A DNA stretch of 64,000 nt from Alsobacter ponti (GCF_024294805.1 NZ_JANCLU010000019.1:1-64000), one strand, 5' to 3'; positions 17,248 to 28,727 are shown, counted from the first letter of the stretch. Translations and numbers: made by a program. Notes: generated from the sequence alone by a model not told the origin.

Positions 17248-17966
17248 GCGGCAAGGGCGCATCGGGCCGAGAGGGCGGACGGTCCCTCAAGCAGCGCGTG
17301 AAGACCGCCCGGAAGCGGACGGTATCGCAGACACGCTGGCTGGAACGTCAGCTCAACGATCCGTACGTGGCGCGCGCCAAGCGCGAAGGCTACAAGTCCC
17401 GCGCCGCCTACAAGCTCAAGGAGATGGACGAGAAGTTCCATCTGTTCCGGCCGGGCCAGCGCGTCTTGGACCTCGGGGCCGCTCCGGGCGGCTGGTCGCA
17501 GGTGGCCGCCGCGCGCGTCGGTTCGGTGGAGGGGCGCGGCCGGGTGATCGGCATCGACCTCCTCGACATCGATCCCTTGCCCGGCGTCGAGTTCACGGTC
17601 ATGGACTTCCTCGACGAGGACGCCCCCGAGCGGCTCAAGGCCATGCTGGGAGGGCAAGCCGACGTGGTCATGTCCGACATGGCGGCCAACGCCACGGGGC
17701 ACAAGAAGACCGATCATCTGAAGATCGTCGCCCTGGCCGAACTCGCCATCGACTTCGCCCGGCAAGTGCTCGCGCCCGGTGGCGCGTTCGTCGCCAAGGT
17801 CCTCCAGGGGGGCACAGAAGGGCAGCTTCTGGCCGATCTCAAGCGGGACTTCGCGGTGGTGCGGCACGTCAAGCCGGCCGCCAGCCGCGCCGATTCCGCC
17901 GAACTCTACGTTCTCGCGACCGGCTTTCGCGGGGGGAAGACGAGCCCGGCCGTCGCGGACGGCTGA
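17244..17966 (+). CDS. rlmE: 23S rRNA (uridine-2552-2'-O)-methyltransferase RlmE
   Basis: A 240-residue RrmJ/FtsJ methyltransferase that modifies U2552 in the A-loop of 23S rRNA. SAM-binding motif I is [16 protein letters not shown]. The K-D-K-E catalytic tetrad is visible: Lys in SRAAYKLKE, Asp in VMSDMAAN, Lys in FVAKVLQGG and Glu in DSAELYVLA. The GTG start (17244) lies inside the stop region of ppx/gppA, with a 4-bp overlap; the N-terminal 30 residues are basic. A strong terminator-like hairpin follows 58 bp after the stop. Confidence 0.95.
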   Translation: MSGKGASGREGGRSLKQRVKTARKRTVSQTRWLERQLNDPYVARAKREGYKSRAAYKLKEMDEKFHLFRPGQRVLDLGAAPGGWSQVAAARVGSVEGRGRVIGIDLLDIDPLPGVEFTVMDFLDEDAPERLKAMLGGQADVVMSDMAANATGHKKTDHLKIVALAELAIDFARQVLAPGGAFVAKVLQGGTEGQLLADLKRDFAVVRHVKPAASRADSAELYVLATGFRGGKTSPAVADG

Positions 17967-18024
17967 TTTCCGCTTTCGACTCGGGTCGGTCCGTGCTAAC
18001 AGCACGCGCCAACTCGTCATCGCG

Positions 18025-18053
18025 AGCGCCGGGCGTAAGCCTCGGCGCTTTTT
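18025..18053 (+). terminator. Hairpin plus T5 between rlmE and guaB
   Basis: A perfect 7-bp stem (AGCGCCG with CGGCGCT) is extended by three inner pairs across one bulged T, closed by a GTAA loop and followed by five T. It would terminate rlmE. It ends only 30 bp before the guaB ATG, so if guaB has its own promoter further left it would act as an attenuator in the guaB leader. Confidence 0.75.
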
Positions 18054-18083
18054 CTATTCGCACATCCATCCGGGGAGTTGGCC

Positions 18084-19559
<1,476 letters not shown>

Positions 19560-19572
19560 CGTCGAAGGCCGC

Positions 19573-19737
19573 TCAGTAGGTGCGGCCGGTCTCGAGCTGC
19601 GTCTTCGCGTCGAGCTTCTTGGCGGGCGGGGCGGCGGGCGCGGGCGGCGGAGGCGGCGCCGTCGCGCAGGCGGCGAGAGCGACGGCGACGGCGGCGAGGC
19701 AAGCAATGCGGGAAATGCGGGTCATCGTGAAATCCAT
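19573..19737 (-). CDS. Small lipoprotein
   Basis: A 54-residue protein with a lipoprotein signal: basic start (MTRISRIA), hydrophobic core (CLAAVAVALA) and lipobox ALAAC. The mature peptide is about 30 residues, Pro/Ala-rich, ending KKLDAKTQLETGRTY. It would be anchored to the inner or outer membrane. The start may be the ATG at 19737 or the one four codons later at 19725. It is transcribed against guaB (3' ends 13 bp apart) and divergently from rsmB. Function unknown; such guaB-rsmB intergenic lipoproteins recur in relatives, as far as I recall. Confidence 0.65.
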   Translation of the reverse strand: MDFTMTRISRIACLAAVAVALAACATAPPPPPAPAAPPAKKLDAKTQLETGRTY

Positions 19738-19823
19738 CGTGGAAAGGCCGGAATCGGCGTGGAAATGTTGAAAGCTCAAACATGGCCGCAAAACGGCGAG
19801 AGCCCGGCCGAGGGATCTGACGC

Positions 19824-21122
19824 ATGACGCCGGCCGCCCGACTCTCCGCCGCCATCGAGGTGCTGGCCGATATCGAGGCCCGCCGCCGGCCGGCCTCCGA
19901 CGCGTTGAAGGACTGGGGGCTCGGCCACCGCTTCGCCGGGTCGGGAGACCGCTCGGCCATCGCTGGCCTGGTCTATGACGTCCTGCGCCGGCGCGCCTCC
20001 GCCGCGCACGTCATGGGCGAGGCCTCGCCGCGCGCCCTGCTGCTGGGAGGAATTCGGCTCGCCCGCAACTGGTCAGTGGCCCGGTTCGACGATCTGTGCT
20101 CCGGCGCGCGCTTCGCGCCCGAACCGCTGACCGACGCCGAACGCGCGGCCCTGGAGCATCCCTCTCTGGCCGATGCGCCGCCTCACGTCGCGGGCGACTA
20201 TCCCGAATGGCTCGACGCGCAACTGGCCGAGGCGTTCGGCGAGGGGCGCGTGGAGGAGGCGCAGGCGCTGGCGCAACGCGCCCCGGTGGACCTGCGCGTC
20301 AATACGCTCAAGACGACGCGCGAGAAGGCGGCTGCCGAGCTGGCGCATTTCGGCGTGACGCCGACCGCGCGCGCGCCGCTCGGCCTGCGCATCGTGATCG
20401 GCGAGGACGCGCGCGCTCCCGCCGTGCAGGCCGAGCCGGCGTTCCAGAAAGGCTGGATCGAGGTTCAGGACGAAGGCTCGCAACTGGCCGCGCAACTGGC
20501 GGCGGCCGATCCCGACATGCAGGTCGTCGACCTGTGCGCCGGCGCCGGCGGCAAGACCCTGGCGCTCGCCGCGGCGATGGATAATCGGGGGCAGATCTTC
20601 GCCACCGACACGGACAAGCGTCGGCTGGCCCCGATCTTCGACCGCCTCACCCGGGCCGGCGTGCGCAACGCGCAGGTGCTCGCCCCAAGGGGCAAGGACG
20701 ACGAGCCTCTCGCCAAGCTGGCCGGGCGGGCCGATCTCGTCGTCGTCGACGCGCCGTGCACCGGCTCCGGCACCTGGCGGCGAAACCCGGACGCCAAGTG
20801 GCGGATGCGGCCCAACAGCCTCGACGACCGGCTGGCCGACCAGGCCGCCGTGCTGGCCCGCGCCGCCCGGCTGGTGAAGCAGGGCGGGCGTATCGCCTAC
20901 ATCACCTGCTCGTTCCTGCCGGCCGAGAACGACGGGCAGATCGAGCGCTTCCTGGCCGGCAATCCCGGTTTCCGGCTGATTCCGCCCGCGCGGGTGGCCG
21001 AGGATGCGGGCCTGGCCGACCTGGCCGCCTTCACCAGCATCCGCGGCCAGGGACTGCAATTGAGCCCGCGCAGAACCGGGACCGACGGGTTCTTCGTCGC
21101 CCTTCTGCGCCGGGTGGAGTAA
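19824..21122 (+). CDS. rsmB: RsmB-family RNA (cytosine-5)-methyltransferase
   Basis: A 432-residue enzyme of the RsmB/NOL1/NOP2 family; RsmB methylates C967 of 16S rRNA. The N-terminal NusB-like RNA-binding domain covers about residues 1-135. SAM motif I is VVDLCAGAGGKTLALAAAM (residue about 235). The conserved cysteine pair is VVVDAPCTGSGTWRR (motif IV) and AYITCSFLPAEND (motif VI, catalytic). The ATG at 19824 gives MTPAARLSAAIEVL. It sits between guaB and guaA, the typical alphaproteobacterial order, with 50 bp to guaA, suggesting co-transcription. Confidence 0.9.
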   Translation: MTPAARLSAAIEVLADIEARRRPASDALKDWGLGHRFAGSGDRSAIAGLVYDVLRRRASAAHVMGEASPRALLLGGIRLARNWSVARFDDLCSGARFAPEPLTDAERAALEHPSLADAPPHVAGDYPEWLDAQLAEAFGEGRVEEAQALAQRAPVDLRVNTLKTTREKAAAELAHFGVTPTARAPLGLRIVIGEDARAPAVQAEPAFQKGWIEVQDEGSQLAAQLAAADPDMQVVDLCAGAGGKTLALAAAMDNRGQIFATDTDKRRLAPIFDRLTRAGVRNAQVLAPRGKDDEPLAKLAGRADLVVVDAPCTGSGTWRRNPDAKWRMRPNSLDDRLADQAAVLARAARLVKQGGRIAYITCSFLPAENDGQIERFLAGNPGFRLIPPARVAEDAGLADLAAFTSIRGQGLQLSPRRTGTDGFFVALLRRVE

Positions 21123-21172
21123 AAGGCCGGCGCGTCCCGCCGCCCAGACCGAACGAATGATACGGGGTCCGA

Positions 21173-22732
21173 ATGTCCGAGCAGCAGCACGAGAAGGTTC
21201 TCATCGTCGATTTCGGCAGCCAGGTGACGCAGCTCATCGCGCGCAGGGTGCGGGAAGAGGGCGTGTACTCCGAAATCGTGCCGTTCCAGTCGGCCGAGGC
21301 CGCCTTCCACGCCATGAAGCCGAAGGCGGTGATCCTATCCGGCGGGCCTGAGTCCGTGCATGAGGAAGGCAGCCCCCGCGCGCCCCAGGCCATTTTTGAA
21401 AGCGGCGTCCCGGTGCTGGGGATCTGCTACGGCCAGATGACCATGGCCGCCCAGCTCGGCGGCGAGGTGGAGGGCGGACACCACCGCGAGTTCGGCCGCG
21501 CCGAGGTCGAGGCCCTGGACGATTGCGGCCTGTTCGAGGACGTCTGGCGCAAGGGCGAGTCCTATCCCGTGTGGATGAGCCATGGCGACCGCATCACCAG
21601 GCTGCCGCCGGGCTTCGCCCGGTATGGAACGTCGGAGAACGCCCCCTTCGCCGTCATCGGCGACGAGAAGCGGCGCTATTACGGGCTGATGTTCCACCCC
21701 GAGGTGATCCACACGCCGCATGGCGCCGCCCTGTTGCGCAACTTCGTCCGCCGCATCGCCGGGCTGAAAGGCGACTGGTCGATGAAGGCGTTCCGCCAGG
21801 AGGCGGTGGCGCGCATCCGCGAGCAGGTCGGCTCCGGGCGGGTGATCTGCGGGCTGTCCGGCGGCGTTGACTCGGCCGTTGCGGCCGTGCTGATCCACGA
21901 GGCCATCGGCGACCAGCTCACCTGCGTCTTCGTCGACCACGGACTGCTCCGCCTCGGCGAGGCCAAGAAGGTCGTGGCGCTGTTTCGCGACAGCTACAAC
22001 ATCCCCCTCGTTCACGTCGACGCTTCCAGCGAGTTCCTGGGCGCGCTGGCGGGGGTCACCGATCCCGAGGTCAAGCGCAAGACCATCGGCTCGCTGTTCA
22101 TCGACGTGTTCGACAAGGAGGCCAAGGCGGTCGGCGGGGCGGACTTCCTCGCCCAGGGCACCCTGTATCCGGACGTGATCGAGAGCGTATCGTTCACCGG
22201 CGGCCCGTCGGTGACCATCAAGTCGCACCACAATGTCGGCGGCCTGCCGGCCCGCATGCGCATGAAGCTCGTCGAGCCGCTACGCGAGCTGTTCAAGGAC
22301 GAGGTGCGCGAGCTCGGGCGTGAGCTCGGGCTGCCGGAGGCCTTTGTCGGCCGCCATCCGTTCCCGGGCCCGGGCCTGGCCATTCGCATTCCCGGCGAGG
22401 TGACGCGCGAGAAGTGCGATGTCCTTCGCCTGGCCGACGAGATCTTCCTCGAGGAGATCCGCAGGGCAGGGCTCTACGACGACATCTGGCAGGCGTTCGC
22501 GGTGCTGCTGCCGGTGCGCACCGTCGGCGTGATGGGAGACGGCCGCACCTACGACCACGTCTGCGCGCTGCGCGCCGTCACCTCCGTGGACGGCATGACG
22601 GCCGATTTCTACCCGTTCGACATGTCGTTCCTGGGACGCGCCGCCACGCGCATCATCAACGAGGTGCGCGGCATCAACCGCGTCGTCTACGACGTCACCT
22701 CCAAGCCGCCCGGCACGATCGAGTGGGAGTGA
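21173..22732 (+). CDS. guaA: GMP synthase (glutamine-hydrolysing)
   Basis: A 519-residue two-domain enzyme making GMP from XMP, glutamine and ATP. The class I glutamine amidotransferase domain comes first: [17 protein letters not shown], nucleophile cysteine in [15 protein letters not shown] and the His/Glu pair in [10 protein letters not shown]. The ATP-pyrophosphatase P-loop is [15 protein letters not shown] (about residue 226). The C-terminal dimerisation domain ends in [18 protein letters not shown], the standard end. The ATG at 21173 gives [15 protein letters not shown]. It acts right after the guaB product in the pathway. Confidence 0.98.
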   Translation: MSEQQHEKVLIVDFGSQVTQLIARRVREEGVYSEIVPFQSAEAAFHAMKPKAVILSGGPESVHEEGSPRAPQAIFESGVPVLGICYGQMTMAAQLGGEVEGGHHREFGRAEVEALDDCGLFEDVWRKGESYPVWMSHGDRITRLPPGFARYGTSENAPFAVIGDEKRRYYGLMFHPEVIHTPHGAALLRNFVRRIAGLKGDWSMKAFRQEAVARIREQVGSGRVICGLSGGVDSAVAAVLIHEAIGDQLTCVFVDHGLLRLGEAKKVVALFRDSYNIPLVHVDASSEFLGALAGVTDPEVKRKTIGSLFIDVFDKEAKAVGGADFLAQGTLYPDVIESVSFTGGPSVTIKSHHNVGGLPARMRMKLVEPLRELFKDEVRELGRELGLPEAFVGRHPFPGPGLAIRIPGEVTREKCDVLRLADEIFLEEIRRAGLYDDIWQAFAVLLPVRTVGVMGDGRTYDHVCALRAVTSVDGMTADFYPFDMSFLGRAATRIINEVRGINRVVYDVTSKPPGTIEWE

Positions 22733-22846
22733 GCCGGCGGTTCTCTCCATTGCCGGGCTCGTGCTTCGTCCTGCACACTGCCGCGCGAGGCGGGCTGCGG
22801 GAGCGATTCCCGCGCGGCGCCGCGTGAACGCGGGATGGGAACGACC

Positions 22847-23425
22847 ATGCTTACCTTGATCGCCGGACTGATCCTCCTGTTGGGCGTCCATGTTCTGACG
22901 ACCCTTCGGCCGCTGCGGGCGCAACTCGTCGGGCGGTTGGGGGAGGGCCTCTACAAGGGCCTCTACAGCCTGGCCTCGCTGCTGGGCCTGCTGCTGATCG
23001 TGTTCGGCTACAAGGCATACCGCGCCAGCGGCTACATCGACGTGTGGAGCCCGCCGCTCGGCATGCGCCACCTCGTCATCCTGCTGATGTGGTTCGCGAT
23101 GGTGGCGCTTGTCGCGGCCTATGCCCCGCCGAGCCGGATCAAGAGGGCGCTCAAGCATCCGATGCTCGTCGGCGTCAAGATCTGGGCGCTGGCGCATCTG
23201 CTCGCCAACGGGGATCTCGGCTCCATCGTGCTGTTCGGCTCGGTCCTCGCCTGGGCGGTCTACGACCGCATCTCGCTGAAGCGGCGTGAACCGACCGAGG
23301 GCGCACCCGCCCTTGCGCAAGGATCGGCGAAGAACGACGTCATCGTCGTCGCGGTCGGCACGGTGGTCTGGGTCGCCGTGATCTGGCTGCATCCTTACCT
23401 GATCGGCGTGCCTGTGATCGGCTGA
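22847..23425 (+). CDS. NnrU family membrane protein
   Basis: A 192-residue inner-membrane protein of the NnrU family, whose founding member is linked to nitrite/nitric oxide metabolism but whose biochemical role is unproven. Five or six membrane segments are visible, at about residues 2-18, 41-57, 70-90, 115-135 and 165-185. Family blocks: LGVHVLTTLRPLRAQLV, YKGLYSLASLLGLLL, MLVGVKIWALAHLLANGD and VLAWAVYDRISLKRRE. Two starts are possible (22835 and 22847); the second has GGGA at better distance. No denitrification gene is near. Confidence 0.9.
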   Translation: MLTLIAGLILLLGVHVLTTLRPLRAQLVGRLGEGLYKGLYSLASLLGLLLIVFGYKAYRASGYIDVWSPPLGMRHLVILLMWFAMVALVAAYAPPSRIKRALKHPMLVGVKIWALAHLLANGDLGSIVLFGSVLAWAVYDRISLKRREPTEGAPALAQGSAKNDVIVVAVGTVVWVAVIWLHPYLIGVPVIG

Positions 23426-23539
23426 CGGCCGCGACGCATGACAAACCGGGCGTCCCGTGCTAATCGCCGGGACCGACTCCGCGGGCCAAGGCCCGCCTGA
23501 CCGTGGACGCATGCCGTCCGGAAGGAACCCACCACGGCC

Positions 23540-24196
23540 ATGGCCGATATTTTTCGCGAAATCGACGAGGAAGTCCGCCGGGACAAAGCCCTCGAAGCCT
23601 GGAAGAAGCACGGCAACAAGGTGATCGGGCTCGCCCTCGTGGCGGTGCTCGCCACGGCCGGCTGGCGCGTCTACGACTTCTACGCCACCAAGCAGGCGCA
23701 GGAAGCGGGCGCCCGCTTCGAGACCGCGCTCGAGGCCTCGCGCGACGGCCGGACCGAGGAGGCCGAGCGTGAGCTCGCCGCCATCGCGAAGGACGGCAGC
23801 AAGGGCTACCAGACGCTCGCTCGCGTCCGCGAGGCCGCGGAAATCGCGAAGTCGAAGCCGGACGAGGCCGTCAAGACCTATGACGCCATCGCCGCGGACG
23901 CCTCCTACCCGGCGACGCTGCGCGACGTGGCCCGGCTGCGGGCGGCGCTGCTGCTCGTCGACACCGCGGGCCCGGCGGACATGAAGGCCAGGCTCGACCC
24001 GCTGCTTTCCGGGCCGTTCGCAGCCAACGCGCGCGAACTCCTGGCGCTGGCCTCGCTGAAGGCCGGCGACCTGGACGGCGCCGGGCGTTATCTCGACGAG
24101 ATCATCGTCGACCGGGCCGCGCCCTCGTCGCTGCGCCAGCGGGCCGACCTGCTGATGGCGATCGTGCGCGCCGGACCGGTCAAGCCGGCGAACTGA
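23540..24196 (+). CDS. YfgM-like tetratricopeptide protein
   Basis: A 218-residue protein with a short cytoplasmic N-terminus (MADIFREIDEEVRRDKALEAWKKH ends quoted), one membrane anchor (about residues 27-46) and a periplasmic helical region with TPR-like repeats. This matches the YfgM/TPR_21 family, an ancillary protein of the SecYEG translocon that works with periplasmic chaperones. In many genomes it precedes der, as here (35 bp). The ATG at 23540 follows AAGGAA. The intergenic region before it holds a 6-bp perfect hairpin (23481-23496) without a T-tract. Confidence 0.85.
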   Translation: MADIFREIDEEVRRDKALEAWKKHGNKVIGLALVAVLATAGWRVYDFYATKQAQEAGARFETALEASRDGRTEEAERELAAIAKDGSKGYQTLARVREAAEIAKSKPDEAVKTYDAIAADASYPATLRDVARLRAALLLVDTAGPADMKARLDPLLSGPFAANARELLALASLKAGDLDGAGRYLDEIIVDRAAPSSLRQRADLLMAIVRAGPVKPAN

Positions 24197-24231
24197 GCCC
24201 GTTCGAACCGGCCCGACAGGGGTAGAGGATC

Positions 24232-25599
24232 ATGACTTTCACGGTGGCCATCATCGGCCGGCCGAACGTGGGCAAGTCGACGCTGTTCAACCGGCTCGTC
24301 GGCAAGAAGCTCGCGCTGGTCGACGACCAGCCCGGCGTCACCCGCGACCGCCGGGAGGGCCAGGCGCGCCTCGGCGACCTCGATTTCACGGTGATCGACA
24401 CCGCAGGCCTGGAGGAGGCGGATCCCGCCTCGCTCGCCGGGCGCATGCGCGCGCAGACCGAGGAGGCGCTGGCTTCCGCCGACGCCATCGTCTTCGTCGT
24501 CGACGCGCGCGCCGGCATCACTCCTCACGACCGCCAATTCGCCGATCTGGTGCGCCGGGCGGCCAAGCCGGTGATCCTGCTGGCCAACAAGGCCGAGAGC
24601 CGGGCCGGGATCCTGCAGACCTACGAAGCCTTCGGGCTCGGCCTGGGCGACCCGATTCCCTTCTCGGCCGAGCACGGCGAGGGCCTCTCGGAGCTCTACG
24701 ACGCGCTGCGCGAGGCGCTTCCCGAGCAGACACGCCTGCCGGATCCCGAGGAGGAGGGGGCCGAGGCGGAGCCGGCCGACGACGCCGACCGGCCGCTGCG
24801 GGTCGCGATCGTGGGGCGGCCGAACGCCGGCAAGTCGACGCTCATCAACCGCATGCTGGGCGAGGAACGGCTTCTGACCGGCCCGGAAGCGGGGATCACG
24901 CGCGATTCCATCGGTCTCGATTGGGAATGGCGCGGCCGCAAGGTGAAGCTGTTCGACACGGCCGGCATGCGCCGACGTTCAAAGGTGGAAGAAAAGCTCG
25001 AGAAGCTCGCCGTTTCCGATGGTCTTCGGGCGGTGAAATTCGCGGAAGTCGTCGTTCTTCTGCTCGATGCGACAATTCCATTCGAAAAGCAGGATCTGGC
25101 CATCCAGAACCTGATCGAAAAGGAGGGCAGGGCGCTCGTCATCGCCGTCAACAAGTGGGACCTCGTGGCGGGCGATCCCGGACGGCTGAAGCGCCTGACG
25201 GACGATTCGGAGCGACTGCTGTCGCAGGTGAAGGGCGCGCGGATCGTCCCCGTCTCGGCGCTGACCGGTGACGGCGTCGACCGGCTGATGGAGGCCTGCT
25301 TCGCCGCCGCCGAGGTCTGGTCGCGGCGCATCTCGACGGCGCGGCTCAACAAGTGGCTGTCGCGTGTGCTCGAAGGGCATCCGCCGCCGGCTGTCTCAGG
25401 CCGCCGGATCAAGATCCGCTACATGACGCAGGTGAAGGCCCGCCCGCCGCACTTCGCGCTGTTCGGCAACCAGCTCGACTCGCTGCCGGAGAGCTACACG
25501 CGGTATCTGATCAACGGCCTGCGCGAGCAGTTCGACCTGCCGGGCACGCCGATCCGCCTCAGCATGCGCACGAGCGACAATCCCTACGACAAGGAATGA
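24232..25599 (+). CDS. der: Ribosome biogenesis GTPase Der
   Basis: A 455-residue GTPase with two tandem G domains and a C-terminal KH-like domain, needed for 50S subunit maturation. G1 loops: [13 protein letters not shown] (about residue 5) and [13 protein letters not shown] (about residue 190). Switch/G3: DTAGLEE and DTAGMRR. G4: NKAE and NKWD. The linker is acidic ([15 protein letters not shown]). The end, [17 protein letters not shown], is typical. Codons in 24990-25110 are somewhat less GC-rich than the rest, but the reading frame is intact. It follows the YfgM-like gene, probably in one operon. Confidence 0.97.
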   Translation: MTFTVAIIGRPNVGKSTLFNRLVGKKLALVDDQPGVTRDRREGQARLGDLDFTVIDTAGLEEADPASLAGRMRAQTEEALASADAIVFVVDARAGITPHDRQFADLVRRAAKPVILLANKAESRAGILQTYEAFGLGLGDPIPFSAEHGEGLSELYDALREALPEQTRLPDPEEEGAEAEPADDADRPLRVAIVGRPNAGKSTLINRMLGEERLLTGPEAGITRDSIGLDWEWRGRKVKLFDTAGMRRRSKVEEKLEKLAVSDGLRAVKFAEVVVLLLDATIPFEKQDLAIQNLIEKEGRALVIAVNKWDLVAGDPGRLKRLTDDSERLLSQVKGARIVPVSALTGDGVDRLMEACFAAAEVWSRRISTARLNKWLSRVLEGHPPPAVSGRRIKIRYMTQVKARPPHFALFGNQLDSLPESYTRYLINGLREQFDLPGTPIRLSMRTSDNPYDKE

Positions 25600-25637
25600 C
25601 GGACCAGCAGTGACGCGCCCGGCGCGAGCGCGTCCGC

Positions 25638-26378
25638 TCAGGCCGGGTGCTGGAAATCGACGACCCGCCCGGTGGGGAAGTCGAACAGCTTGCCGCTCTG
25701 CTCCCAGGCGGGCGACGCCAGGGCGACGAGGTGCGGCGCCAGATCGTCGGGCGTGCGCAGCGTCATCGGGTCCTCGCCGGGGACCGCGGATTCGCGCATC
25801 CGCGTGCGCAGCGGGCCGGGGTTGACCAGCATCACCTTCACATTGGTCGAAGCAGTCTCGGCGGCGTAGGTGCGCCCCAGCGCGTCGATGGCGGCCTTCG
25901 AGACGCTGTAGGGGCCCCAATAGGCGTTGCTCTTCCACGAAGCGCCCGAGCTGATCAGGATCGCCCGCCCGGCGTCTGAGGCGCGCAGGAGCGGATCGAG
26001 CGAACGGATCAGCCGCCAGTTGGCCGTCACGTTGACGGTCATCACCTGCTCCCACTCCTTGGGCTGCACGTGGCCGAGCGGCGTGATCGGGCCCAGGATG
26101 GCCGCGTTGCCGAGGAACACGTCGAGCTTGCCCCAGCGCTCGAAGATCGCGCCGCCCAGCCGGTCCAGCGCTTCCATGTCCTTGATGTCGACCGGCACCA
26201 GGGTAGCGCTGCTCCCCACGGCGCGGATCTCGTCGTCCAGTTCCTCCAGCGCGCCCTGCGTCCGGGCGACGGCGACCACGTGGGCCCCGGCCCGGGCGAA
26301 GGCCAGCGCGGCGGCCCGGCCGATGCCGCGCGAGGCTCCGGTGACGAGTGCGATGCGATTGTCGAGCGGCTTTGTCAT
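25638..26378 (-). CDS. SDR family oxidoreductase
   Basis: A 246-residue classical short-chain dehydrogenase. Cofactor loop: ALVTGASRGIGRAAAL; LGNAAI corresponds to the NNAG motif with Gly for the first Asn; Ser in LISSGASW and the Tyr-x-x-x-Lys in YSVSKAAID are in place. Adenine-site residues VAVARTQ suggest NADPH. It ends FDFPTGRVVDF. The ATG at 26378 follows AAGAG. It is 40 bp after purF in the same direction and probably the last gene of the long rpsF-to-purF unit. Converges with der, 38 bp apart. Substrate unknown. Confidence 0.92.
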   Translation of the reverse strand: MTKPLDNRIALVTGASRGIGRAAALAFARAGAHVVAVARTQGALEELDDEIRAVGSSATLVPVDIKDMEALDRLGGAIFERWGKLDVFLGNAAILGPITPLGHVQPKEWEQVMTVNVTANWRLIRSLDPLLRASDAGRAILISSGASWKSNAYWGPYSVSKAAIDALGRTYAAETASTNVKVMLVNPGPLRTRMRESAVPGEDPMTLRTPDDLAPHLVALASPAWEQSGKLFDFPTGRVVDFQHPA

Positions 26379-26418
26379 GGACAACTCTTGATCGGAAAAG
26401 AACGGCGGCGACGGTCGG

Positions 26419-27909
26419 TCAGCCGACTTCGGCCAGAAGCGACAACTGCTTGGGTCCCTGCAGGTCGAGGTCGGCCAGCGGGGTAGGATAGTCGCCGGTG
26501 AAGCAATGGTCGGTGAACTGCGGCCGCGCCGGGTCGCGGGCCCCTTCTCCCATGGCGCGGTAGATGCCGTCGACGGAGAGGAAGGCGAGGGAGTCGCAGC
26601 CGATATAGTCGCGCATCTGATCGAGATTGTGCGTCGCGGCCAGCAGCTTCTCCCGCTCCGGCGTGTCGATGCCGTAGTAGTCGGGATGGGTGATGGGCGG
26701 GCTCGAGATGCGGAAGTGCACTTCCTTCGCGCCGGCCTCGCGCATCATCTGCACGATCTTCACCGAGGTGGTGCCGCGCACGATCGAGTCGTCGATCAGC
26801 ACGATGCGCTTGCCGGCCACCACCGAGCGGTTGGCGCTGTGCTTCAGGCGCACGCCGAGCGCGCGAACGGACTGCGTCGGCTGGATGAAGGTGCGCCCGA
26901 CATAGTGGTTGCGGATGATGCCCAGCTCGTAGGGAATTCCGATCTGCTGCGCGAAACCGAGCGCCGCCGGAACGCCGGAGTCGGGCACCGGAACCACCAC
27001 GTCGGCGTCGACCGGCGACTCCATCGCCAGCTCCGCGCCCATCCGCTTGCGCACGTCGTAGACGTGGCGGCCGTGGACGATGGAATCCGGCCGGGAGAAA
27101 TAGATGTACTCGAAGATGCACGGGCGAGCCGGCTGGACGCCGAAGGGCTTGATCGACTCGATGCCGTCCTCGGAGGCCACGATGATCTCGCCGTTCTCGA
27201 CGTCGCGGACGAAGCGCGCGCCGATGATGTCGAGAGCGCAGGTCTCGGAGGCCAGGATCGGGCAGCCGTCGAGGTCGCCCAGCACCAGCGGGCGGATACC
27301 GAGCGGGTCGCGGGCGCCGATCAGCTTCTTGTTGGTGAGGCCGACGAAGGAATACGCGCCTTCGAGCGCGTGCAGCGCGTCGATGAAGCGGTCCATGAAG
27401 CGCGGCCTGCGGCTGCGCGCCACGAGGTGAAGGATCACCTCGGTGTCCGAGGTCGACTGGCAGATCGCGCCGTCGCGCACGAGCTGGCGGCGCAGCGTCA
27501 GGCCATTCGTGAGGTTGCCGTTATGCGCCACGGCGAAGCCGCCGCCGTCGAGCTCGGCGAACAGCGGCTGCACGTTGCGCAGGATCGTTTCGCCCGTGGT
27601 CGAATAGCGCACATGGCCGATGGCGCGGTTCCCCTGCAGCCGCGCCACCGTGTCCGCGTCCGAGAAGGTGTCGCCGACCAGCCCCAGCGCCCGCTCCGTA
27701 TGGAAGCGCGCTCCGTCGAAGCTGACGATGCCGGCGGCCTCCTGGCCCCGGTGCTGCAAGGCGTGGAGGCCGAGCGCCGTGATGGCCGCCGCGTCGGGAT
27801 GCCCGAAGATGCCGAAGACGCCGCATTCCTCGCGCAGGCGGTCTCCGTCGAGGTCCAGAAGGTCGTCGCCATAGGAGGCGGACCCGGCCAAGCCGCGACG
27901 CTCGTTCAT
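26419..27909 (-). CDS. purF: Amidophosphoribosyltransferase
   Basis: A 496-residue enzyme that makes phosphoribosylamine from PRPP and glutamine, the first step of purine synthesis. It has an N-terminal propeptide of about 28 residues, after which Cys29 (in LREECGVFGIFGH) becomes the catalytic N-terminal residue of the glutaminase domain. The PRPP loop is IVLIDDSIVRGTTSVKIV. Glutaminase motifs GHVRYSTTG and AHNGNLTNG are present. The ATG at 27909 has GAGG 6 nt upstream and is preferred over one four codons earlier. It follows cvpA by 34 bp, the classical cvpA-purF pairing. Confidence 0.97.
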   Translation of the reverse strand: MNERRGLAGSASYGDDLLDLDGDRLREECGVFGIFGHPDAAAITALGLHALQHRGQEAAGIVSFDGARFHTERALGLVGDTFSDADTVARLQGNRAIGHVRYSTTGETILRNVQPLFAELDGGGFAVAHNGNLTNGLTLRRQLVRDGAICQSTSDTEVILHLVARSRRPRFMDRFIDALHALEGAYSFVGLTNKKLIGARDPLGIRPLVLGDLDGCPILASETCALDIIGARFVRDVENGEIIVASEDGIESIKPFGVQPARPCIFEYIYFSRPDSIVHGRHVYDVRKRMGAELAMESPVDADVVVPVPDSGVPAALGFAQQIGIPYELGIIRNHYVGRTFIQPTQSVRALGVRLKHSANRSVVAGKRIVLIDDSIVRGTTSVKIVQMMREAGAKEVHFRISSPPITHPDYYGIDTPEREKLLAATHNLDQMRDYIGCDSLAFLSVDGIYRAMGEGARDPARPQFTDHCFTGDYPTPLADLDLQGPKQLSLLAEVG

Positions 27910-27943
27910 CACCGACCTCATCTTGTCCGCCCGAAGGCGCGGT

Positions 27944-28648
27944 TCACGGGCTCGGGGCCGGAGTGGCCGTGGAGCCGATCAGCTGTTGAAGGGTCTGCTG
28001 CTCGGCCTTCTTGTAGAGCGGGCCGGGCGCGTTCTCCGTCTTCTTCTGGCCCGCGGGCGGCGCAGTCTGCGGAGCCAGCGGCGCTCCGGGCGCGGCCGGC
28101 GGCTCGCCGGGGTCGCCCTGGTTGCGGTTGCGCGCCTTCCACTTGGCGAACAGGCCTTCCGGATCGTCCGGCAGCACCGCGATGATCTGGTCGCCGGCCG
28201 ACCGCAGCACCGGCTGCAGCTTGGCGCCACGCACCCAATCCGGCTGCTGCTTGTCGCCCACCAGCTTGTCGAAGAAGACGAAGGCGATGACGGCGATCAG
28301 CAGTCCGCGCGCCGCGCCGAACAGGAAGCCGAGCGTGCGGTCCAGCGCGCCGATGCGCGAGTCCAGCACCAGGTCCGACAGCTTCACCGTCAGGAAGGAC
28401 ACGATCACCAGCGTCGCCAGGAAGACGCCGCCGATGGCCGCGGCCAGCGCGACCTGCGGGTTGCTGATATAGTCCTTCACCAGCGGCAGCACCATGGGGT
28501 GGAAGGCGTAGGCCGCCGCCGCCGCCGCGACCCACGACACGATGGCCAGCACCTCGCGCGTGAACCCGCGGATGGCGGCCAGAAGCGCCGAGATGAACAC
28601 CACGCCGATGACGACGAGATCGAGGGCTGTGACCGGCAATTGGCTCAT
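27944..28648 (-). CDS. cvpA: CvpA family membrane protein
   Basis: A 234-residue protein with four membrane segments (about residues 9-25, 35-50, 66-86, 107-125) and a long Pro/Gln-rich cytoplasmic tail. Family signatures: LDLVVIGVVFISALLAAIRGF and DRTLGFLFGAARGLLIAV. CvpA is linked to colicin V production and envelope stress tolerance in E. coli; its molecular role is not settled. The tail (QTAPPAGQKKTEN) is longer than in enterics. It is followed 34 bp later by purF. Confidence 0.93.
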   Translation of the reverse strand: MSQLPVTALDLVVIGVVFISALLAAIRGFTREVLAIVSWVAAAAAAYAFHPMVLPLVKDYISNPQVALAAAIGGVFLATLVIVSFLTVKLSDLVLDSRIGALDRTLGFLFGAARGLLIAVIAFVFFDKLVGDKQQPDWVRGAKLQPVLRSAGDQIIAVLPDDPEGLFAKWKARNRNQGDPGEPPAAPGAPLAPQTAPPAGQKKTENAPGPLYKKAEQQTLQQLIGSTATPAPSP

Positions 28649-28727
28649 GGGGTCTCGGCGATGACAGGTCCGATGGGCAACGTCTTATAACGGCGCAGGT
28701 CAGGCCCGTCACGCCTCTTGGTCAGCG

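Noticed and set aside
23481-23496. Hairpin between NnrU and YfgM-like genes as terminator
   Set aside because: A 6-bp perfect stem but no T-tract on either strand and spacing to the next SD is short; too weak to call.
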